Shown piece after piece: positions 63,501 to 64,000 of a stretch of DNA of 64,000 nucleotides. The translations under genes and the position numbers were made by a program. Each line of letters begins with the position of its first letter. Positions within the stretch are counted from its first letter, which is position 1. This DNA is from Brachypterus glaber (lineage: Eukaryota; Arthropoda; Insecta; Coleoptera; Kateretidae): contig OY294047.1 of assembly GCA_958510825.1 (NCBI GenBank), positions 45,987,365 to 46,051,364 on the forward strand, read 5' to 3'. Below the pieces are notes generated by a model, which saw only the letters and a program-made list of their open reading frames with translations, ran no database searches and had not been told where the DNA came from.

Positions 63501-64000
63501 GCAAAAAGTTAGCTTTACCTAATTTCTCAATTAAAATTTTATGGTATAACATAAAACTTGAAAAAGCAGAAAAATTCTAATAGATTATACACTCTGAATA
63601 AGTTCTCAATTAAAGTTTTTCAATAAACCCATTATATGCACACTAAGAGCACAATAATTATTAAATTAATTAATTAAACGCTGAAGCAACCCAGAATACC
63701 GAGAAGGAACAACAAAACATCCTGGCGGATTGGTTCCAGCACAAAACAACTTATTAACTAAAGCCGCTCACCGCGGGTTTATTGCATCTAGTATGTATTA
63801 CATACCATATAATGGTATATTATAATAATCACTTATAATTATTAATAATTTTAATTTATACTTTTATTACCTTCTCAGAAAAAAATAGTAAATGGATGTA
63901 TTGCAGTTACTTTCCAAAAAGATTTATTGTGCGTATAATCCACTAAAAACTTTTTATAGTAGTTCTAAAACAACGTAATTTTTGCGAAAAATAAGGAAAA

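Larger units (their letters stand above)
56112..64000 (-). other. Notch upstream intron (partial), at least 7.9 kb
   Basis: No EGF-coding exon is found between 56112 and the window end. Contents are LINE fragments at 56455-57490 and 59480-60052, a partial hairpin element at 58230, and TA-flanked foldbacks near 61900-63500. Other parts (57500-58220, 58300-59470, 60060-61890, 63520-64000) show nothing recognisable. Confidence 0.7.

Overview
The window is animal nuclear DNA, very AT-rich, with spliced genes, long introns and many degraded transposons. The protein sequence is insect Notch, and the large introns and short foldback/hairpin repeats would fit a beetle or another insect with a big genome. 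The order is an inference; the phylum rests on the strong match of the Notch EGF repeats to insect Notch.

Layout: the minus strand carries the 3' three quarters of Notch in eight coding exons running from 56111 down to the stop at 5702. They encode the last residues of EGF repeat 9, then EGF 10 to 36, three LNR modules, the heterodimerisation region, the transmembrane helix, RAM, ankyrin repeats and the PEST tail. The exons join in frame to 2068 residues. The signal peptide and EGF 1 to 9 lie beyond the right edge, upstream in transcription. The exon carrying most of the ligand-binding repeats EGF 11-12 (35183-35365) is isolated between two introns of about 20 kb.

A second gene, an intronless COX6B (cytochrome c oxidase subunit 6B) reading frame, sits on the opposite strand inside the 20.6 kb Notch intron (54439-54702). 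No other intact host gene is visible.

The rest is intron and downstream flank filled with repeats: a decayed Tc1-type transposase just past the Notch stop, LINE reverse-transcriptase fragments (some in tandem), a tRNA-derived SINE, TTAA- and TA-flanked MITEs, many foldback elements, and several short families that end in a long hairpin followed by CTATT and resemble non-autonomous Helentrons.

The most notable find is a pair of hammerhead ribozyme motifs (17905-17949 and 18259-18303), exactly 354 bp apart, on the minus strand. They lie in sense orientation inside a Notch intron, so the nascent Notch transcript should contain them; if active they would excise a 354-nt RNA. This layout resembles animal retrozymes and the repeats of Penelope-like elements.
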